Notes: generated by a model from the letters alone, not told the origin. Positions 1 through 7,208 are shown, counted from the stretch's first letter. The stretch: 10,345 nucleotides of DNA from an uncultured Sphingopyxis sp. (GCA_937957805.1 CALFXW010000040.1:1-10345); one strand, 5' to 3'. A program made the numbers and translations.

Positions 1-358
1 CCTCTTCGGCCTTGGCCTTCTCGGCAGCCGCGGCACGCATCTTTTCGTCTTCGGCGCGCTGCAGCATGGCGGCACGGGCACGAGCCTCGCGCTCCTGCTT
101 TTCCTTGAGGTCGGCAGCCTGACGCGCCTGCAGCTCGGCGTGGCGCTGGGCCTCACGTTCCCGGGCGGCCTTTTCTTCGGCGCTCAGGATCGAGCCACCC
201 GCCACGACACGGCGGACCGGCGCGGGACGCTGCTCGGATTTCGGTGCTTCGGCCTTCGAAGCCTCGGCCTTCGGTGCTGCCGACTTGGTCACCTCCGGCT
301 TGGCCGGCTCGGCCTTGGCGGGCCCCGCCTTCGGGGCGGCCGTCCTCGCCAACGCCGC
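1..358 (-). CDS. Partial IF-2-like charged N-terminal fragment, probably foreign to the contig
   Basis: Read on the minus strand, with codon boundaries at positions 2, 5, 8 and so on, this stretch is open throughout. It encodes first a Lys/Ala/Pro/Glu-rich linker with repeated KAEAPK-like units. A basic patch (PVRRVVAGGS) follows, then a highly charged helical stretch containing EEKAAREREAQRHAELQARQ and DLKEKQERE. This pattern resembles the linker and charged helix between the two N-terminal subdomains of IF-2, especially in betaproteobacteria; that match is from memory, not a search. Both ends are missing: it runs off the left edge and meets nusA sequence of opposite orientation near 358. 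It is not a copy of the IF-2 encoded at 1318, whose N-terminus differs. GC content looks higher than in the neighbours. It could also be another Ala/Lys-rich protein. The composition makes the minus strand much more believable than the Arg/Gly/Leu-rich plus-strand reading. Confidence 0.5.
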
Positions 359-580
359 CTCGACGATCTTGCCGACCTTGCGACCGACGAACTTATCGCC
401 AAAAAACGCAGCGAACCCCGGCGCGGCGGACGCGAACGGCCCGAGGATAAGGGCGGTGTGCTCGGCGAATATGGCCTGACCGAAGAACAGGGCAATGAAA
501 TCATCATGGCGGCGCGCGCGCATTGGTTCGCCGACGAGGATGCTACAGAGGAGGCCGCCGATGCGGACTCCACCCCATGA
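359..580 (+). CDS. nusA: Transcription termination/antitermination factor NusA, C-terminal part
   Basis: The final 73 codons encode a recognisable alphaproteobacterial NusA C-terminus. It begins LDDLADLATDELIAKKR, the end of one helix-hairpin-helix acidic repeat. A basic linker (PRRGGRERPEDKGG) follows, then EYGLTEEQGNEIIMAARAHW and an acidic tail ending in STP. NusA binds RNA polymerase and nascent RNA and affects pausing, termination and antitermination. The N-terminal domain and the S1 and KH domains are absent. Codons in this frame left of about 359 no longer resemble NusA and instead meet the minus-strand fragment, so the gene is cut by the junction and not by the window edge. The stop TGA (578-580) lies inside the start of ylxR, giving a 20-nt overlap. 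nusA-ylxR-infB is the usual bacterial order, which supports the call. Confidence 0.85.
   Translation, partial: LDDLADLATDELIAKKRSEPRRGGRERPEDKGGVLGEYGLTEEQGNEIIMAARAHWFADEDATEEAADADSTP
548..554 (+). promoter_or_regulatory. Ribosome binding site of ylxR
   Basis: GAGGAGG lies 6 nt upstream of the ATG at 561, inside the end of nusA. It is the best Shine-Dalgarno match in this part of the operon. It decides the ylxR start in favour of 561 over the in-frame upstream ATG at 495, which would add 22 residues encoded across conserved nusA sequence. Confidence 0.75.
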
Positions 581-1310
581 GCAAGGGTTAAGCCCGGCAG
601 TATCGGGCGGTGCCGAACGGCGCTGCATCCTGACCCGCGACGCTGGCGCGCGGGGCGCGCTTTTGCGCCTGGCCATCGCGCCCGACGGGGAAGTCGTGCC
701 CGATGTTCTGGCACGCGCGCCGGGGCGCGGCGCATGGGTCGGCGTTGACAAGCCAACGCTCACCACCGCGATTGCCAAGGGCAAGCTGAAGGCGGCGCTG
801 GCGCGCGCGTTCAAGGGGGCGGTGCTCCACATCCCCGCCGACCTGCCCGATCGGGTGGAGACGGCATTTTCGCGCAGTTTACTGGCTCAATTGGGGCTGG
901 CGACGCGCGCGGGCGCGTGCATCAACGGTGCGGAACGGGTCGATGTCGCCGCGCGCAGCGGGCAGGTCGCGCTGCTCGCCCATGCCAGCGATGCGGCAGA
1001 GGATGGGCGACGCAAGCGCGATGCCAGTTGGCGCATCGGCATGGACGAAGAAGGCAGCGGGCGCATGGGCATCATCCTGCCCTTTGACCGTATCGCGCTG
1101 GCCAGTGCGCTGGGCCGCGACAATGTCGTCCATCTGGCGATAATTGATAAAATTTGGGGTGGGCGCATCTTGGGCTTGCTTGGGCGCTGGCAAGATTTTG
1201 GCATATCGGCTACAGGCCGCGCGGGGAACGCCGATGCGTCGGCCCCTGAGCGCCTGTCCGCCCGACAAGAAAATGACGCGGACATAGCCGCTGCTGAACT
1301 GAAGGAATGA
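561..1310 (+). CDS. ylxR: YlxR (DUF448) RNA-binding protein fused to an L7Ae-like domain
   Basis: The product has 249 residues. Residues about 18-90 are a YlxR/DUF448 domain, with RRCILTR at 20-26, the signature GRGAW at 55-59 and a following Lys-rich helix. Residues about 105-185 resemble the L7Ae/YlxQ-type fold, with LLAQLGLATRAG near 107 and a later LLAHASDAAEDG segment. The last 60 or so residues are less conserved-looking. In Gram-positive bacteria ylxR and ylxQ are separate genes between nusA and infB; in alphaproteobacteria they are commonly one protein, as here. A nucleic-acid-binding role is known for the family, but the exact function is not settled; reported ideas include RNase P association and regulation of transcription. 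The start at 561 is chosen for its strong upstream GAGGAGG. infB begins 7 nt downstream. Confidence 0.85.
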   Translation: MRTPPHEQGLSPAVSGGAERRCILTRDAGARGALLRLAIAPDGEVVPDVLARAPGRGAWVGVDKPTLTTAIAKGKLKAALARAFKGAVLHIPADLPDRVETAFSRSLLAQLGLATRAGACINGAERVDVAARSGQVALLAHASDAAEDGRRKRDASWRIGMDEEGSGRMGIILPFDRIALASALGRDNVVHLAIIDKIWGGRILGLLGRWQDFGISATGRAGNADASAPERLSARQENDADIAAAELKE

Positions 1311-1317
1311 TTTTTCG

Positions 1318-3852
1318 ATGAGTGATAATGACGCCGACAAGCCGATGCTGACGCGCAAGCCCCTGGGCCTGAAGCGGACAGTGGAGGCTGGGCAGGTTCA
1401 GCAGCAGTTTAGCCACGGCCGCAAAAACACCGTGGTGGTGGAGGTTAAGCGCCGCCGCATCCTCGGCGAACCGGGCGAAGAAGCGGTTGCGGAGGCCCCC
1501 GCCCCCGTGGTCGAGGCCCCGCCGCCCAAGCCCGTCGCCCAACCCAAGCCCGCACGCCCCGCCGCTGCCGCTGAAACCGCACAGGAACGCCAGACGCGCC
1601 TGCTGCGCGAGGCGGAGGAAATGCGGATGACCGCGCTCGAAGAAGCGCGCCGCCGCGAAGAGGGGGAACGCGTCGCCGCCAATGAGGATGAGCGTCGCCG
1701 TGCCGCCGAAGCTGCCGAAGCCCGCGCTGCGGAGGCGGCTGCGGAGGCCGCCGCCAACGAAGCGCCCGCCGCTGCCGCATCCAATGTGGACGATAATGCC
1801 GACACCGGTGCAGATAGCGGTGACGCCGCCGCGCCCGATACCGCGCGTGATGCAGGCGATGCATTCCCGCCGCCGCGTCGTTTTACGCCGGTGGAAGCAC
1901 CCAAGCGCCCCGAACCCAAGCCCGCGCCGCGCGAAAAACGCGTCGAAAACCGCCGCCAATCGGGTAAATTGACGGTTACCCGCGCACTGGGTGATGATGA
2001 GGGCGCGCGCGCCCGCAGCCTCGCCGCGCTGAAACGCGCGCGCGAAAAGGAACATCGCCGACAATCGGGCGGTTCATCTGCCCCGCGTGAAAAACAGGTG
2101 CGCGACGTTGTCGTGCCCGATTTCATCACCTTGCAGGAATTGGCCAACCGCATGGCCGAAAAGGGCAGCGATCTGGTCAAGACCCTGTTCAAAATGGGTG
2201 TCGCGGTCACCATCAACGACACATTGGATCAGGATACCGCCGAATTATTGGTCACTGAATTTGGCCATAATCTGACCCGCGTCAGTGCTGCCGATATCGA
2301 CATTGACAGCGATGCTGACGTCGATGGCGACGATACTTTGGCGGTGCGTGCGCCGGTCGTGACCATCATGGGCCATGTCGATCATGGTAAAACCAGCCTG
2401 CTCGACGCGCTACGCGGCACCCATGTCGCTTCGGGCGAAGCGGGCGGCATTACCCAGCATATCGGCGCGTATCAGGTGACGACAAAGGGCGGGCACCTCA
2501 TCAGCTTTCTCGACACGCCGGGCCACGCGGCCTTTACCGAAATGCGCGCACGCGGGGCCAATATTACCGACATCGTCATCCTCGTGGTTGCTGCCGATGA
2601 CGGGTTGATGCCCCAGACGATTGAGGCGATCAACCATACCAAGGCAGCGGGCGTGCCGATGATCGTCGCGATCAACAAATGCGACAAACCCGAAGCCAAC
2701 CCGCAAAAAATCCGTGAACGCCTGCTCGAACATGAAATCGTCGTCGAACAAATGGGCGGCGATGTGCAGGATGTCGAAGTTTCGGCGCTCAAGGGCACCG
2801 GGCTTGACGAACTTATCGAAAAATTGGCGCTGCAAGCCGAAATCATGGAATTGCGCGCCAACCCCAACCGCGCCGCCGAAGGCACGGTGGTGGAGGCAAA
2901 GCTCGACAAGGGGCGTGGCCCGGTTGCCACCATCCTTGTCCGGCGCGGCACATTGAACGTCGGCGATATTTTCGTCGTCGGGGCCGAATCCGGCCGCGTT
3001 CGCGCCATGCACGACAGCCAGGGCAAATCGCTGAAATCTGCTGGCCCGTCGATGCCGGTCGAAGTGCTGGGGCTGGGCGGAGTGCCGCAAGCAGGTGATA
3101 CGCTGACCGTGGTCGACAGCGAAGCACGTGCGCGTGAAGTTGCCGCCTATCGCGCCGAACAGGCGATGCTGAAACGCACGACCAGCGCGCCGACCAACAT
3201 CGACAATTTATTCTCCGCACTCGCCGCCAAGGCGAATGTCATCGAATATCCGCTGTTGGTAAAGGGCGATGTCCAAGGGTCGGTCGAAGCGATTTTGAGC
3301 GCGCTCCACAAATTGTCGAATGATGAGATAAAGGTGCGCATCCTCCATTCAGGCGTCGGCGCGATTACCGAAAGCGATGTGACGCTGGCATCGGCGACGG
3401 GCGCGCCGATCATCGGCTTTAACGTTCGCCCCAATGCCAAGGCGCGCGAAATTGCCAACCAGCGCAAAACGCGGATGAAATATTTCGACGTCATCTACCA
3501 TTTGACCGAGGATATCGCCAAGGAAATGGCGGGCGAACTCGGCCCCGAAATCATCGAAACCGTCGTCGGCCGCGCCGAAGTGCGCGAAGTTTTCCCGGCC
3601 GGAAAACGCGACAAGGCAGCAGGTCTGCTCGTGCTCGAAGGGACAATTCGAAAAGGGCTGCACGCCCGGCTTACCCGCGAAGATGTTATCGTTTCCAAAA
3701 CGACCATATCCTCGCTCCGCCGGTTCAAGGACGATGTTGCCGAAGTGCGCGCCGGTCTGGAATGCGGGGTGCTGCTCGCCGATACCAACGACATCAAGGC
3801 GGGTGACAACCTCGAAGTATTTGAGGTGGAGGAACGTGCAAGGACGCTCTGA
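1318..3852 (+). CDS. infB: Translation initiation factor IF-2
   Basis: This 844-residue GTPase brings initiator fMet-tRNA to the 30S subunit and promotes 50S joining. Residues 1-47 form a short conserved N-terminal module (PLGLKRTVEAG, NTVVVEVKRRR). An Ala/Pro then Glu/Arg/Ala-rich linker, partly helical, runs to about 255. The IF2_N domain is about 262-318. The G domain carries all five motifs: GHVDHGKT at 352-359, GGITQHIG at 376-383, DTPGH at 399-403, NKCD at 453-456 and SALKG at 489-493. The beta-barrel domain II starts near 522, domain III near 640, and the fMet-tRNA-binding domain IV (VVGRAEVREVF) runs from about 749 to the end. GAAGGA at 1301-1306, overlapping the end of ylxR, supports the ATG at 1318. 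The protein is complete, of normal length for alphaproteobacteria and has no missing key residue. Confidence 0.97.
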   Translation: MSDNDADKPMLTRKPLGLKRTVEAGQVQQQFSHGRKNTVVVEVKRRRILGEPGEEAVAEAPAPVVEAPPPKPVAQPKPARPAAAAETAQERQTRLLREAEEMRMTALEEARRREEGERVAANEDERRRAAEAAEARAAEAAAEAAANEAPAAAASNVDDNADTGADSGDAAAPDTARDAGDAFPPPRRFTPVEAPKRPEPKPAPREKRVENRRQSGKLTVTRALGDDEGARARSLAALKRAREKEHRRQSGGSSAPREKQVRDVVVPDFITLQELANRMAEKGSDLVKTLFKMGVAVTINDTLDQDTAELLVTEFGHNLTRVSAADIDIDSDADVDGDDTLAVRAPVVTIMGHVDHGKTSLLDALRGTHVASGEAGGITQHIGAYQVTTKGGHLISFLDTPGHAAFTEMRARGANITDIVILVVAADDGLMPQTIEAINHTKAAGVPMIVAINKCDKPEANPQKIRERLLEHEIVVEQMGGDVQDVEVSALKGTGLDELIEKLALQAEIMELRANPNRAAEGTVVEAKLDKGRGPVATILVRRGTLNVGDIFVVGAESGRVRAMHDSQGKSLKSAGPSMPVEVLGLGGVPQAGDTLTVVDSEARAREVAAYRAEQAMLKRTTSAPTNIDNLFSALAAKANVIEYPLLVKGDVQGSVEAILSALHKLSNDEIKVRILHSGVGAITESDVTLASATGAPIIGFNVRPNAKAREIANQRKTRMKYFDVIYHLTEDIAKEMAGELGPEIIETVVGRAEVREVFPAGKRDKAAGLLVLEGTIRKGLHARLTREDVIVSKTTISSLRRFKDDVAEVRAGLECGVLLADTNDIKAGDNLEVFEVEERARTL

Positions 3853-3888
3853 CGAGCCTGGGCGACAACGGGCCTGATTGCGCAGCAT

Positions 3889-4047
3889 ATGACGCAAGGT
3901 CAAGGCACAGAGGCGCTGGAAAAGCCCGATCGGGCAACCCGTGCTGCCCGTTTTGGCTTGGGGTGTCTGTTCGATGGGTGCGTCGGGTTAGCCCTACCCG
4001 TTGTGGCTCTGGTGGCTGTGATCGGCGTAGGTGTTTGGCAAATATGA
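3889..4047 (+). CDS. Putative 52-residue single-pass membrane protein
   Basis: In the gap between infB and rbfA there is an ATG-initiated frame of 52 codons ending TGA at 4045-4047, 10 nt before rbfA. The first 21 residues are polar with several Arg/Lys. They are followed by FGLGCLFDGCVGLAL and a Val/Ala/Gly/Ile-rich hydrophobic stretch, residues about 32-49, ending VWQI. That is the layout of a small inner-membrane protein with a cytoplasmic basic N-terminus. I do not recognise the family. In favour: it fills the gap almost exactly, keeps the operon spacing and has a clean hydrophobic helix. Against: there is no clear ribosome binding site, third-position GC is only moderate, and it lies in the same frame directly after the infB stop. 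It could be a non-coding spacer. Confidence 0.5.
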   Translation: MTQGQGTEALEKPDRATRAARFGLGCLFDGCVGLALPVVALVAVIGVGVWQI

Positions 4048-4057
4048 GTGACGCGCG

Positions 4058-4468
4058 ATGAACGATAAGGAACCCTCTGTACGCGTGCTGCGCGTGGGCG
4101 AACAGATGCGCCATGTGCTCGCCGAACTGCTCCAGCGTGGGGAGGTGCATGACGATGTGCTGACCGCCCATGTCATTTCGGTGACAGAGGTGCGCATGTC
4201 GCCTGACCTGCGCCATGCCACCGTCTTTATCAAAAGCCTGCTGGGCAAGGATGAAGCCGCGGTGCTGCTGGCTTTGCGTCAGAACAGCGCCTTTTTGCAG
4301 CGCGAAGTCGCGCGCCGCGTGCGGATGAAATATGCCGCAAAACTCAAATTTCTGGCGGACGAAAGCTTTGATACGGCGGGCCATATCGACAGTCTGCTGC
4401 GCAACCCGCATGTCGCGCAGGATCTGGGCGGCGACAATGATGGGGCAAAAGATGGAGCCGCGCCCTGA
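4058..4468 (+). CDS. rbfA: 30S ribosome-binding factor RbfA
   Basis: The 136-residue product matches RbfA, a small single-domain KH-type protein that binds the 30S subunit and helps mature the 16S rRNA 5' end, notably in the cold. Visible family features are the N-terminal helix RVLRVGEQMRHVLAELLQRG, the strand VISVTEVRMSPDLRHATVFI, the helix around LRQNSAFLQREVARRVRMKY, and a final helix near DTAGHIDSLLRNP. The C-terminus is an acidic, probably disordered tail. The start at 4058 lacks a strong Shine-Dalgarno but gives the standard N-terminus. infB-rbfA-truB is a common order in bacteria; here a small ORF precedes rbfA and three other genes separate it from truB. Its stop codon shares one base with the tdk start (TGATG), which suggests coupled translation. 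Confidence 0.95.
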   Translation: MNDKEPSVRVLRVGEQMRHVLAELLQRGEVHDDVLTAHVISVTEVRMSPDLRHATVFIKSLLGKDEAAVLLALRQNSAFLQREVARRVRMKYAAKLKFLADESFDTAGHIDSLLRNPHVAQDLGGDNDGAKDGAAP

Positions 4469-5058
4469 TGGCCAAGCTCTATTTCTATTATGCCAGCGTG
4501 AATGCGGGCAAATCGACTACCTTGCTGCAAGCCGATTTCAACTATCGCGAACGCGGCATGGCGACGATGTTGTGGACCGCCGCGCTGGATGACCGATATG
4601 ATGTCGGCGCAATCACCAGCCGCATTGGCCTCAGCGCCACTGCGCATAAATTCACCCCCGACAGCGATGTGGAGGGGGAGGTGCTGGCCGCCCACGCGAA
4701 GCAGAAAATTGCCTGCGTCCTGATCGACGAAGCGCAATTTCTGTCGTCAGATCAGGTGCTTGGCCTTGCGCGGCTAGCCGATGAAGCAGATATTCCGGTG
4801 GTTTGCTACGGCTTGCGCACCGATTTTGCCGCCAATCTTTTTCCCGGATCGGCCGCATTGCTGGGGATTGCCGACGCGCTCGTCGAGTTAAAGGGCGTGT
4901 GCGAATGTGGGCGCAAGGCGACGATGAATTTGCGCGTCGATGGCGCGGGCCACGCGGTGCTCGACGGGGCGCAAACCGAAATCGGCGGCAATGACCGTTA
5001 TGTTGCGCTGTGCCGCAAACATTTCATGGCCGCGCGGCGCGATGCTGCGACCCGATGA
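4468..5058 (+). CDS. tdk: Thymidine kinase
   Basis: The 196-residue product is a type II thymidine kinase that phosphorylates thymidine (and deoxyuridine) with ATP in the pyrimidine salvage pathway in the cytoplasm. It closely resembles the E. coli enzyme from memory. The N-terminus is MAKLYFYYASVNAGKST with the P-loop at about 10-17. The segment CVLIDEAQFLS carries the metal-binding Asp87 and the expected catalytic base Glu88. IPVVCYGLRTDF is the lasso-region motif. Four zinc ligands are visible as Cys145, Cys147, Cys182 and His185. The E. coli protein is slightly longer at the C-terminus (205 residues). The ATG overlaps the rbfA stop by one base, and the stop overlaps the next gene by four bases (ATGA). 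Finding tdk inside a ribosome-biogenesis operon is unexpected; no regulatory site of its own is visible. Confidence 0.95.
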   Translation: MAKLYFYYASVNAGKSTTLLQADFNYRERGMATMLWTAALDDRYDVGAITSRIGLSATAHKFTPDSDVEGEVLAAHAKQKIACVLIDEAQFLSSDQVLGLARLADEADIPVVCYGLRTDFAANLFPGSAALLGIADALVELKGVCECGRKATMNLRVDGAGHAVLDGAQTEIGGNDRYVALCRKHFMAARRDAATR

Positions 5059-5618
5059 CGGGCGGCCGAATCGATAAATCGGCGCTGCTCGCACCCATTG
5101 CAGAGGGTGACTTGCTGCTCGAACAAATGGCAGAGCCGCACCGGACGGGGCTGCGCGCCGCCTGCGCCGCCGACTACGACATTTGGGCTATTTACCCGAC
5201 CAATTGGCGCGACGATTTCGACGCCTGTTTTGATGGCGTGTTGAATAATGCCGGGCGCTGCCCCTTTACCATCCTCCTCAACGGCGAAGTGGTCGGCATG
5301 TCCGGTTTCCTTAATTTCGCGCTCGACAAACAGGGACTGGAAATCGGCAACAGCTATATCCGCCCCGATTTGCGCGGCAGCGGGCTGAACGGCCGTGTCA
5401 AACAATTGCTGCTCACCCGCGCCTTTGACTGCGGCATTCGCCGGGTCGAGTTTCGTATCGACGAACGCAATGCCCGCAGTCAGGCCGCGGTCGCCAAATT
5501 GGGCGCGGTGAAGGAGGGTGTGCTGCGCGCCGAACGTATTTTGTGGAACGGCTTTGTCCGCGACACCGGCGTCTTTTCGATATTGGCCGACGAATGGGCC
5601 ACAAAGAAAGGGGCTTAA
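5055..5618 (+). CDS. GNAT-family N-acetyltransferase, RimJ/RimL-like
   Basis: The 187-residue protein has the plan of RimJ/RimL-type acetyltransferases, which transfer an acetyl group from acetyl-CoA to a primary amine, often a protein N-terminus. Early strands surround YDIWAIYPTNW. The central strand EVVGMSGFL is followed by the acetyl-CoA-binding loop RPDLRGSGLN at 103-112 (R-G-S-G core). Next comes a helix, then VEFRIDERNARSQAAVAKLG near 132-150, the typical Asn/Arg/Ser family signature, and the closing strand GVLRAERILWNG. The start at 5055 is preferred because its ATGA overlaps the tdk stop; an in-frame upstream ATG at 5010 would lie deep in tdk. The substrate cannot be told from sequence. 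Its position among ribosome-maturation genes makes a ribosomal protein target possible, but that is inference only. Confidence 0.85.
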   Translation: MTGGRIDKSALLAPIAEGDLLLEQMAEPHRTGLRAACAADYDIWAIYPTNWRDDFDACFDGVLNNAGRCPFTILLNGEVVGMSGFLNFALDKQGLEIGNSYIRPDLRGSGLNGRVKQLLLTRAFDCGIRRVEFRIDERNARSQAAVAKLGAVKEGVLRAERILWNGFVRDTGVFSILADEWATKKGA

Positions 5619-5622
5619 ATCC

Positions 5623-6306
5623 ATGGGTGCGATGGACAATTTCACCAGCTATATCATCTATGCCGCCGCCATTTTCGGCCCGATGATTGTCGCCATCACC
5701 TTTCACGAAGTGGCGCATGGCCGTGTGGCGTTGATGCTGGGAGATACGACCGCGCGGGATTTGGGCCGCCTGTCGCTCAACCCCATCCAGCATGTCGATC
5801 CTTTTGGCACCATCATCCTGCCGCTGATGTTGGCGCTTGTCGGCGCGCCGATATTCGGCTGGGCCAAGCCGGTGCCGGTGGTGCGCGAACGGCTGCGTTC
5901 GCCGATCATCGGCATGGCGCTGGTCGCCGCCGCCGGCCCGGCGGTCAATCTGCTGCTGGCGCTGGTTTCGGCGCTGCTCTTTGTTCTCATCCAACCCGCA
6001 CAGGGTGGTTTTGGTTTTTACGCGCTGGTCGGTTCGCTGTTGGTCAACATCTTCCTTGCTTTGTTCAACCTGCTGCCGATCCCGCCCTTTGACGGATCGC
6101 GCATCATACGCCCATTATTGTCGGGCAGTTGGGGGGAGCGTTGGGACCGGCTCGACCGTGCTGGTTTGGCGATATTGCTGATATTTCTGGTGCTCATCCC
6201 ATGGGTTGCCCCCGCATTTGACCCGCTGCGCTGGCTTGTCCTGCCCGCAGCTGATTGGACAGCGCAGAGCCTGCTCCAGCTCGCCGCGCTTCTGACCGGG
6301 CGTTAA
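5623..6306 (+). CDS. M50-family site-2-type intramembrane zinc metalloprotease
   Basis: The 227-residue polytopic membrane protein has the core of the site-2 protease family. The zinc-binding HEVAH lies at 28-32 within the first hydrophobic segment, and NLLPIPPFDG at 149-158 supplies the third zinc ligand, Asp157. FGWAKPVPV lies near 78-86, a conserved element of this subgroup. Hydrophobic segments are at about 9-32, 62-80, 94-122, 131-150 and 180-197. No PDZ domain is present, unlike RseP, so this is the short M50 class often annotated only as a site-2 protease family protein. Such enzymes cleave transmembrane substrates, but the substrate here is unknown. AGAAAGG-type sequence about 11 nt upstream supports ATG 5623; a second in-frame ATG is at 5632. 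Gaps are 4 nt upstream and 8 nt downstream to truB. Confidence 0.9.
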   Translation: MGAMDNFTSYIIYAAAIFGPMIVAITFHEVAHGRVALMLGDTTARDLGRLSLNPIQHVDPFGTIILPLMLALVGAPIFGWAKPVPVVRERLRSPIIGMALVAAAGPAVNLLLALVSALLFVLIQPAQGGFGFYALVGSLLVNIFLALFNLLPIPPFDGSRIIRPLLSGSWGERWDRLDRAGLAILLIFLVLIPWVAPAFDPLRWLVLPAADWTAQSLLQLAALLTGR

Positions 6307-6314
6307 AAATCTTC

Positions 6315-7199
6315 ATGCTCAGCGGTTGGCTGATCCTAGACAAGCCGCGTGGCATGGGTTCGACCGACGCGGTGACTTTGGTCAAGCGCCATTTGCGGCA
6401 AAATGGCTATGCCAAAACCAAGGTGGGGCATGGCGGCACGCTTGACCCCTTGGCGCAAGGGGTGCTGCCCATCGCCTTGGGGGAAGCGACAAAGCTGGCC
6501 GGACGGATGCTCGATGCCAGCAAAACCTATGATTTTACGCTGGCCTTTGGCGTTGAAACCGACGGGCTGGATGCCGAAGGAACGGCTGTGGGGTGGAGCG
6601 ATGTGCGCCCGACGCTGGCTGAAATTACCGCCATTTTACCGCGCTTTTTGGGCGAGATAGATCAAATCCCGCCCGCTTTTTCAGCGATAAAAGTGGGCGG
6701 TAAACGCGCCTATGCCCGCGCGCGCGCGGGCGAGGTGGTGGACATGCCATCGCGCCGCGTCACCATCCACAACATCGACATATTGGCGCAGGATGCAAAC
6801 AGCGTGACGCTCACCGCGCATGTTTCCAAGGGCAGCTATATTCGCAGCCTCGCCCGCGACATCGCGCATGCATGTAACAGCGTTGGTCATGTCACCATGC
6901 TGCGCCGCACACGCGCGGGGCCGTTTATGCTCTCGCAAGCGATTTCGCTGGACAATTTGGCCGATGCCGCTATGGGCCGCACCCTTGAAGAGGTGCTTTT
7001 GCCGTTGGAGGCAGGGCTGGACGGTATCCCGGCTCTCTCTCTCTCGCCCGATGAGGCAAAGGCCATCGCCCAAGGGCGGACTCTTTTCGGGCAATCCGTG
7101 AAAGACGGGGATTATCTGGCGACGGACGGCACACGGCCGTTGGCGCTGGTGGCAATCACCGGTGGCGCATCGCGCATCATTCGCGGGTTCAACCTTTGA
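6315..7199 (+). CDS. truB: tRNA pseudouridine(55) synthase TruB
   Basis: The 294-residue enzyme isomerises U55 to pseudouridine in the T-loop of elongator tRNAs and also acts as a tRNA chaperone. The N-terminus GWLILDKPRGMGST is the family start. The catalytic motif GHGGTLDPLAQGVLPIALG carries the nucleophile Asp44. Further family blocks are YDFTLAFGVETDGLDAEG, QIPPAFSAIKVGGKRAYARAR and KGSYIRSLARDI. The last 70 residues or so, around LSPDEAKAIAQGR, form the C-terminal domain. ATG 6315 gives the standard N-terminus and lies 8 nt after the M50 stop; an in-frame ATG at 6255 would add 20 unlikely residues inside the protease gene. No strong Shine-Dalgarno is visible, so coupling to the upstream gene is likely. 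It is followed after 21 nt by rpsO, the usual neighbour. Confidence 0.96.
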   Translation: MLSGWLILDKPRGMGSTDAVTLVKRHLRQNGYAKTKVGHGGTLDPLAQGVLPIALGEATKLAGRMLDASKTYDFTLAFGVETDGLDAEGTAVGWSDVRPTLAEITAILPRFLGEIDQIPPAFSAIKVGGKRAYARARAGEVVDMPSRRVTIHNIDILAQDANSVTLTAHVSKGSYIRSLARDIAHACNSVGHVTMLRRTRAGPFMLSQAISLDNLADAAMGRTLEEVLLPLEAGLDGIPALSLSPDEAKAIAQGRTLFGQSVKDGDYLATDGTRPLALVAITGGASRIIRGFNL

Positions 7200-7208
7200 A
7201 CCGATACC

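Noticed and set aside
140..358. Plus-strand upstream extension of the nusA frame from an ATG at 140
   Set aside because: The encoded Arg/Gly/Leu-rich sequence does not resemble NusA; it is the antisense of a typical charged K/A/E protein read on the other strand.
495..560. Longer ylxR start at 495
   Set aside because: The added 22 residues overlap conserved nusA codons, while ATG 561 has a strong Shine-Dalgarno at the right distance.
359..580. Minus-strand open frame continuing through the nusA end, with a hydrophobic stretch
   Set aside because: It is the antisense of a well-recognised NusA C-terminus; acidic and Ala-rich genes often give hydrophobic antisense readings.
1210..2222. Long minus-strand frames opposite the infB N-terminus
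   Set aside because: They are shadows of the GC-rich, Ala/Glu-rich IF-2 linker; composition is Ser/Arg/Gly-biased and no known domain is visible.
4044..4061. Five-codon ATG frame just before rbfA
   Set aside because: Too short to support as a gene; it overlaps the small ORF stop and the rbfA start and has no ribosome binding site of its own.
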